Positions 60,411-64,000 of a stretch of DNA of 64,000 nucleotides are shown here, piece by piece. Position 1 is the stretch's first letter. Every line of letters starts with the position of its first letter. The DNA lies in assembly GCA_035649495.1 (NCBI GenBank), contig DASRJL010000014.1, positions 3,575-67,574 on the forward strand. The letters are read 5' to 3'. The translations under genes were made by a program, and so were the position numbers. The notes under the pieces were generated by a model, which saw nothing but the letters and a program-made list of their open reading frames with translations, was not told where the DNA came from and did no database searches. The DNA is from SG8-41 sp035649495 (GTDB taxonomy: Bacteria > Pseudomonadota > Gammaproteobacteria > Burkholderiales > SG8-41).

Positions 60411-61772
60411 GTGAAGGCAGGCCTGGTCATCCCGGGAACCTTACTGGCGCTCGCGCCGGTCGCAGCATTCATCGCCTACGCCGCGAGCTCGGCCCTCCCG
60501 CCGGGGGCACCCGCATCGACCCCCGTCTTCGATGCCGCGCTCGTGGCAAAGGGCGCCGCGCTGGCAAAGATCGCCAATTGCGCCACCTGTCACACGGCGG
60601 AGGGCGGCATCCCTTATGCCGGCGGCCGGGCGCTCGCAACACCGTTCGGAACCATCTACGGCACCAACATAACCCCGGATCCGCGGCACGGCATCGGGGA
60701 ATGGCCGGAAGCGGCGTTCATCAGGGCGATGCGGGAGGGCATCGACAAGGATGGACGCCATCTGTATCCCGTATTTCCCTACGACCATTACACCCTGATG
60801 CCGGACGAGGATTTGCGGGCCCTCTACGCGTTCATCATGACGCGTGACCCGGTCGCGGCCGAGGCTCCGGCCAACGATCTGCGCTTTCCGTTCAATATCC
60901 GCTCGCTGATCGGGGCCTGGAAAGCGCTCTACTTCCGTCCTGCGGCGTTCGCGCCCGATCCGGCGCAAAGCGCTCAATGGAACCGCGGCGCCTACCTGGT
61001 GCAGGGGCCGGCACACTGCGGCTCGTGTCATACGCCACGCAATCTCCTGGGTGCGGAGAAGACGAAACAGCACGTCGCGGGCGGTGAAGCCGAAGGCTGG
61101 CACGCGCCCGCGCTCGACGCCGGATCGCCGTCTCCCGTGCCGTGGACCGCGGAAACGCTGTACCAGTACCTGCGTCACGGCTACGTCGAACAGCACGCGG
61201 TCCCGGCCGGCCCCATGGTGGAGGTGGTGCGCAACCTCTCCACCGCACCCGAAGAAGATGTGCGCGCGATCTCGGTCTACATCGCATCGCTTGGCGGCGA
61301 GGAGACGGCCGAGCGCCGGCAGCACGCGGAACGAAGTGTGGCGCGCGCCAGAAACGATGCAGCGGCGCAGGCTGCGGGCGCCCCGGCAGCGACGGCAGCG
61401 GACGGCGGCGATCCCGTGGTGCGGGCCGGCCGCGGCGTATATGCCGATGCCTGCGCGAGCTGCCACGGCAGCGGCCGGCTCAGTGCGTCGGCCGGCACCG
61501 CGCTGCACCTCGCCCTGGGCAGCGCGTTGTATTTCCCGACGCCGCGCAATCTCATACACATCATCGTCGACGGCATCGTCCCGCCGGACGGGGAGCCCGG
61601 GCCGTGGATGCCGGGATATGCCGGCGCTCTGACCGACGATCAGGTCGTCGGGCTGGTTCGATTCCTGAGATCTGAAGTCGCGAAGGCGCCGCCGTGGCGC
61701 GACGTGGAAGGCGAAGTACGGAAGGCGCGCCGTGAAAGTGAGCGGAAACTGGCGGTGGCCGAAGCAAAGTAA
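60411..61772 (+). CDS. Membrane-bound triheme cytochrome c (electron-accepting subunit)
   Basis: 453 residues from GTG 60411. N-terminal hydrophobic anchor or signal (LVIPGTLLALAPVAAFIAYAASSAL). Three haem-c sites: CATCH (near residue 60), CGSCH (near residue 204) and CASCH (near residue 350), the layout of alcohol/aldehyde dehydrogenase cytochrome subunits. The 2Fe-2S (61909) and molybdenum (62391) subunits follow on the same strand, so together this is a periplasm-facing molybdenum hydroxylase passing electrons to the respiratory chain. Confidence 0.93.
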   Translation: MKAGLVIPGTLLALAPVAAFIAYAASSALPPGAPASTPVFDAALVAKGAALAKIANCATCHTAEGGIPYAGGRALATPFGTIYGTNITPDPRHGIGEWPEAAFIRAMREGIDKDGRHLYPVFPYDHYTLMPDEDLRALYAFIMTRDPVAAEAPANDLRFPFNIRSLIGAWKALYFRPAAFAPDPAQSAQWNRGAYLVQGPAHCGSCHTPRNLLGAEKTKQHVAGGEAEGWHAPALDAGSPSPVPWTAETLYQYLRHGYVEQHAVPAGPMVEVVRNLSTAPEEDVRAISVYIASLGGEETAERRQHAERSVARARNDAAAQAAGAPAATAADGGDPVVRAGRGVYADACASCHGSGRLSASAGTALHLALGSALYFPTPRNLIHIIVDGIVPPDGEPGPWMPGYAGALTDDQVVGLVRFLRSEVAKAPPWRDVEGEVRKARRESERKLAVAEAK

Positions 61773-61787
61773 GACTGCAAACCCAAT

Positions 61788-61880
61788 TCCGCCACAGCGG
61801 ACACAGAGGCCACAGAGAGTGCATCACGTATGAAGTGTCGTCGGGTTCCTCTGTGTGCTCTGTGATCTCTGTGGCTGATA
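61788..61880. repeat. Inverted repeat with CCACAGCGGACACAGAG arms
   Basis: Left arm CCACAGCGGACACAGAGGCC then ACAGAG, right arm CTCTGTGTGCTCTGTGATC then TCTGTGG, enclosing about 40 bp. It lies between the cytochrome and 2Fe-2S genes and could form an RNA hairpin that sets the relative expression of the subunits. A left-arm half copy is at 12727-12752. Confidence 0.65.
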
Positions 61881-61908
61881 TTACGGTTCTGAGGAGCGAG
61901 GCGAAGAG

Positions 61909-62394
61909 ATGATTTCGATCAACGTCAACGGCCGCACGGTGCAGGTCGACGCCGAGCCCGATACGCCGCTCCTCTACGTGCTGCGCGACCACCTGGAGCT
62001 GAACGGCGCGAAGTTCGGCTGCGGGCTGGGACAATGCGGCTCGTGCACGGTGCTGCTCGAGAACCAGCCGGTCTTCTCCTGCCTCATTCCGATCTCGACC
62101 TTGGGAGCGCGGCGGGTGAGGACCCTGGAATCGCTCGGCACCGCGGACAAGCCGGGACCCGTTCAGCGCGCGTTCCTGGAGGAGCAGGCCGCCCAGTGCG
62201 GCTATTGCATACCCGGCATGATCATGCGCGCGCAGGCGCTGCTCGAGCGTAATCCCTCGCCAAGCCGGCGAGAGATCCTGCGCCACATGAGTCCGAACCT
62301 GTGCCGGTGCGGCACCCACATGCGCATCGTCGCCGCCGTGGAGAGAGCGGCGCGCCTGATTACGGCAAGGGCCAAGACCGAGGCCGAGACGTGA
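61909..62394 (+). CDS. 2Fe-2S subunit of a molybdenum hydroxylase (IorA/CoxS-like)
   Basis: 161 residues, the normal length. Plant-type 2Fe-2S cluster: GCGLGQCGSCTVLL (Cys near residues 38, 43, 46) and the partner Cys at FSCLIP. The second cluster has CGYCIPGM and NLCRCGTHMRI. It carries electrons from molybdopterin to the cytochrome. ATG at 61909 follows GAGGCGAAGAG. It overlaps the large subunit in GTGA (62391-62394). Confidence 0.95.
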   Translation: MISINVNGRTVQVDAEPDTPLLYVLRDHLELNGAKFGCGLGQCGSCTVLLENQPVFSCLIPISTLGARRVRTLESLGTADKPGPVQRAFLEEQAAQCGYCIPGMIMRAQALLERNPSPSRREILRHMSPNLCRCGTHMRIVAAVERAARLITARAKTEAET

Positions 62395-64000
62395 ACGGGG
62401 CCGCACCCGCCGGTGTCACCAGGCGCGACTTTCTCGCCGCGGGCGGCGCCCTCGTCGTGAGCTTTTCCCTGTGCTCCCGCGCGCTCACGGCTGCAGCGCA
62501 GACCAAGCCCGAAGCTGCGCCGGCGCTGCCCGGCAGCCTCAAGACCGCCCCCATGCTCGACTCGTGGATACGCATAGCCGGGGATGGCAGCATCACCGTG
62601 TTCACGGGGAAAGCCGAGCTCGGCCAGGGCATCAAGACCGCGCTCATGCAGGTGGCAGCGGAGGAGCTGGTGGTCGATCCGCGCGCGCTCACGCTCGTTA
62701 CGGCCGATACCGGAGCCACGCCCGATGAGCGGTACACCGCCGGCAGCCAATCGATGCAGGACAGCGCAACGGCGATACGCCACGCCGCGGCCCAGGTGCG
62801 CGCGCTGCTCGTGGGGCTGGCGGCCGGAAAGCTCGGCGTTGCCGCGGAAAGCCTGACCGTCGGAAGCGGCGCAGTGCGCGCGCCGGACGGTCGCCGCGCC
62901 ACGTATGGCGAGCTGGTGGCGCAGACGAATCTTCACGTTACGGCGCAGTCCGAATCCCCGCTGCGCGATCCGGCCACCTACGCCGTCATCGGCAAGTCAC
63001 TGCAGCGGGTCGACATCCCGCCCAAGCTGGTTGGCGTTTCCATCTACGTGCACGACCTCCGCCTGCCGGGCATGGTGCACGCGCGCGTGGTACGGCCGCC
63101 GAGCTACGGCGCGCGGTTGAACAGCGTCAACACGACCAGCGTACAGAAGATGCGGGGGGTGCTCAAGATCGTCCAGGACGGGCGCTATCTCGCGGTGATT
63201 GCCCAGCACGAGTACCAGGCGGTAACCGCGGCGCGCGCGCTTGCCCGGTTGGCGGTCTGGGACGAGGCGCCTGCCCTGCCGTCTCCGGATGATTCCTACA
63301 ACTGGTTCCAGCGTCTGCCGTCGCAGGATATCGTCATCGCGGAGGGCCCGCCCACGTCCGCCGGGGCCGGCGCAGTCGAAGCGACCTATCGCCGTCCCTA
63401 CCAGATCCACGGCTCGATCGGCCCGTCGTGCGCCGTAGGCCGCTACCAGGACAACGTGCTGACCATCTGGACGCATAGCCAGGGCGTTTATCCGCTGCGC
63501 GACGCGATCGCGGAGTTGACGAAGCTCCCGGCCGAGAGCGTGCGCTGCGTACATATGGAGGGTTCGGGCTGCTACGGTCACAACGGCGCCGACGACGCGG
63601 GCGCCGACGCGGCGCTCCTCGCGATGGCCCTCCCCGGGCGGCCGGTGCGCGTGCAGTGGATGCGCGAAGAGGAGCACGCGTGGGAGCCTTACGGCTCGAT
63701 GATGGTGTCCACGGTGCGGGCGCGGCTCGGCGGCAACGGCCAGATCAGCGATTGGCAGTACGACGTGTGGAGCAACTCGCACAACGAGCGTCCCGGGCCG
63801 GCCGGGCAGCTTGCTCCCGCCTGGCACCTGGCGGCCCCGTTCGCGAAGCCCGCGCCCAAGCCGGCGCCACAGCCGACGGGCGGCGGCGACCGCAACGCGA
63901 TACCGCTCTACCGTTTTGGCAACACGCGCGTGGTGAATCACTTCATCGCGACCATGCCGCTCCGGGTATCCGCGCTCCGTGCGCTCGGCGCGTATCACAA
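62391..64000 (+). CDS. Molybdopterin-binding large subunit (IorB/isoquinoline-oxidoreductase-like), 3' end beyond window
   Basis: GTG at 62391 opens 536 codons with no stop before the window ends. It starts with a Tat-type signal TRRDFLAAGGALVVSFSL, then SWIRIAGDGSITVFTGKAELGQGIKTAL, QVAAEELVVDP and VEATYRRPYQIHGSIGPSC, matching IorB/aldehyde oxidase-type subunits. The GTGA overlap couples it to the small subunit. It hydroxylates an aldehyde or N-heterocycle; the exact substrate is unknown. Expected full length is about 700 or more residues. Confidence 0.92.
   Translation, partial: MNGAAPAGVTRRDFLAAGGALVVSFSLCSRALTAAAQTKPEAAPALPGSLKTAPMLDSWIRIAGDGSITVFTGKAELGQGIKTALMQVAAEELVVDPRALTLVTADTGATPDERYTAGSQSMQDSATAIRHAAAQVRALLVGLAAGKLGVAAESLTVGSGAVRAPDGRRATYGELVAQTNLHVTAQSESPLRDPATYAVIGKSLQRVDIPPKLVGVSIYVHDLRLPGMVHARVVRPPSYGARLNSVNTTSVQKMRGVLKIVQDGRYLAVIAQHEYQAVTAARALARLAVWDEAPALPSPDDSYNWFQRLPSQDIVIAEGPPTSAGAGAVEATYRRPYQIHGSIGPSCAVGRYQDNVLTIWTHSQGVYPLRDAIAELTKLPAESVRCVHMEGSGCYGHNGADDAGADAALLAMALPGRPVRVQWMREEEHAWEPYGSMMVSTVRARLGGNGQISDWQYDVWSNSHNERPGPAGQLAPAWHLAAPFAKPAPKPAPQPTGGGDRNAIPLYRFGNTRVVNHFIATMPLRVSALRALGAYH

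Noticed and set aside
1..64000. tRNA, rRNA, CRISPR array, riboswitch or complete insertion sequence
   Set aside because: None was recognised by eye; short tandem words found are heptads without CRISPR-like spacers, and no transposase gene is present.

Overview
The window is about 64 kb of high-GC DNA, by impression in the low-to-mid 60s percent, and looks like the chromosome of an uncultured, metabolically versatile Betaproteobacterium, probably close to Burkholderiales. Three things point there: repeated single-gene Bug-type (tripartite tricarboxylate transporter) binding proteins, a PEP-CTERM surface protein, and many CaiB/BaiF CoA-transferases. No rRNA, tRNA, CRISPR array or phage module was recognised. 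Genes are mostly single or in short runs on both strands, separated by small intergenic spaces rich in dispersed repeats.

Layout. 0.2-5 kb: alpha/beta hydrolase, secreted protein, PEP-CTERM metalloprotease, a glutaredoxin-DinB fusion whose reading frame contains TGA exactly where the first redox Cys belongs, and two small lower-GC genes. 5-15 kb: four CaiB/BaiF CoA-transferases arranged as two divergent pairs, then a thiolase-like/DUF35 pair (acyl-CoA metabolism), a lactonase-like propeller and a lipoprotein. 15-25 kb: hydroxyacid dehydrogenase, an AT-rich propeller plus glycosyltransferase-like gene (probably acquired), SDR, LLM flavin enzyme, ornithine-cyclodeaminase-like enzyme, a Ser/Thr kinase-HDOD-GAF regulator and a diiron protein. 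25-38 kb: hydrolase-LuxR fusion, 1-Cys peroxiredoxin, TAXI binding protein, TauD-type dioxygenase, Bug proteins, 5'-nucleotidase, SnoaL-like protein. 38-46 kb: amidase, MmgE/PrpD, tandem Bug proteins, a caspase-like protein with a probable frameshift, PhyH dioxygenase and cupin. 46-48 kb: a UGSC-type selenoprotein gene and a companion gene. 48-59 kb: sulfatase, FAH hydrolase, ABC binding protein, PRISE-like reductase, PH-domain protein, MOSC protein, CDO-like cupin, MBL hydrolase, YihY protein, two gene-cassette-like ORFs around an attC-like site, and an acyl-CoA dehydrogenase. 59-64 kb: small membrane protein, cyclase pseudogene, lipoprotein, and a triheme cytochrome / 2Fe-2S / molybdenum hydroxylase operon that runs off the end.

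The most interesting signals are two independent selenocysteine candidates (TGA at 3264-3266 and 46322-46324). In both, the TGA fills the first position of a redox motif ending in Cys three residues later (U-S-S-C and U-G-S-C), and a perfect-stem hairpin with an AGUNU loop begins within the distance expected for a bacterial SECIS. Other signals are an attC-like recombination site between two small ORFs; a 270-bp MITE-like element in two copies, one of which supplies a gene's start codon; and several intergenic repeat families, including inverted repeats whose arms are tandem 7-bp words. The metabolic theme is uptake and CoA-linked or oxidative breakdown of organic acids and aromatic or xenobiotic-like compounds, with at least seven periplasmic-type binding proteins lacking partner permeases nearby.
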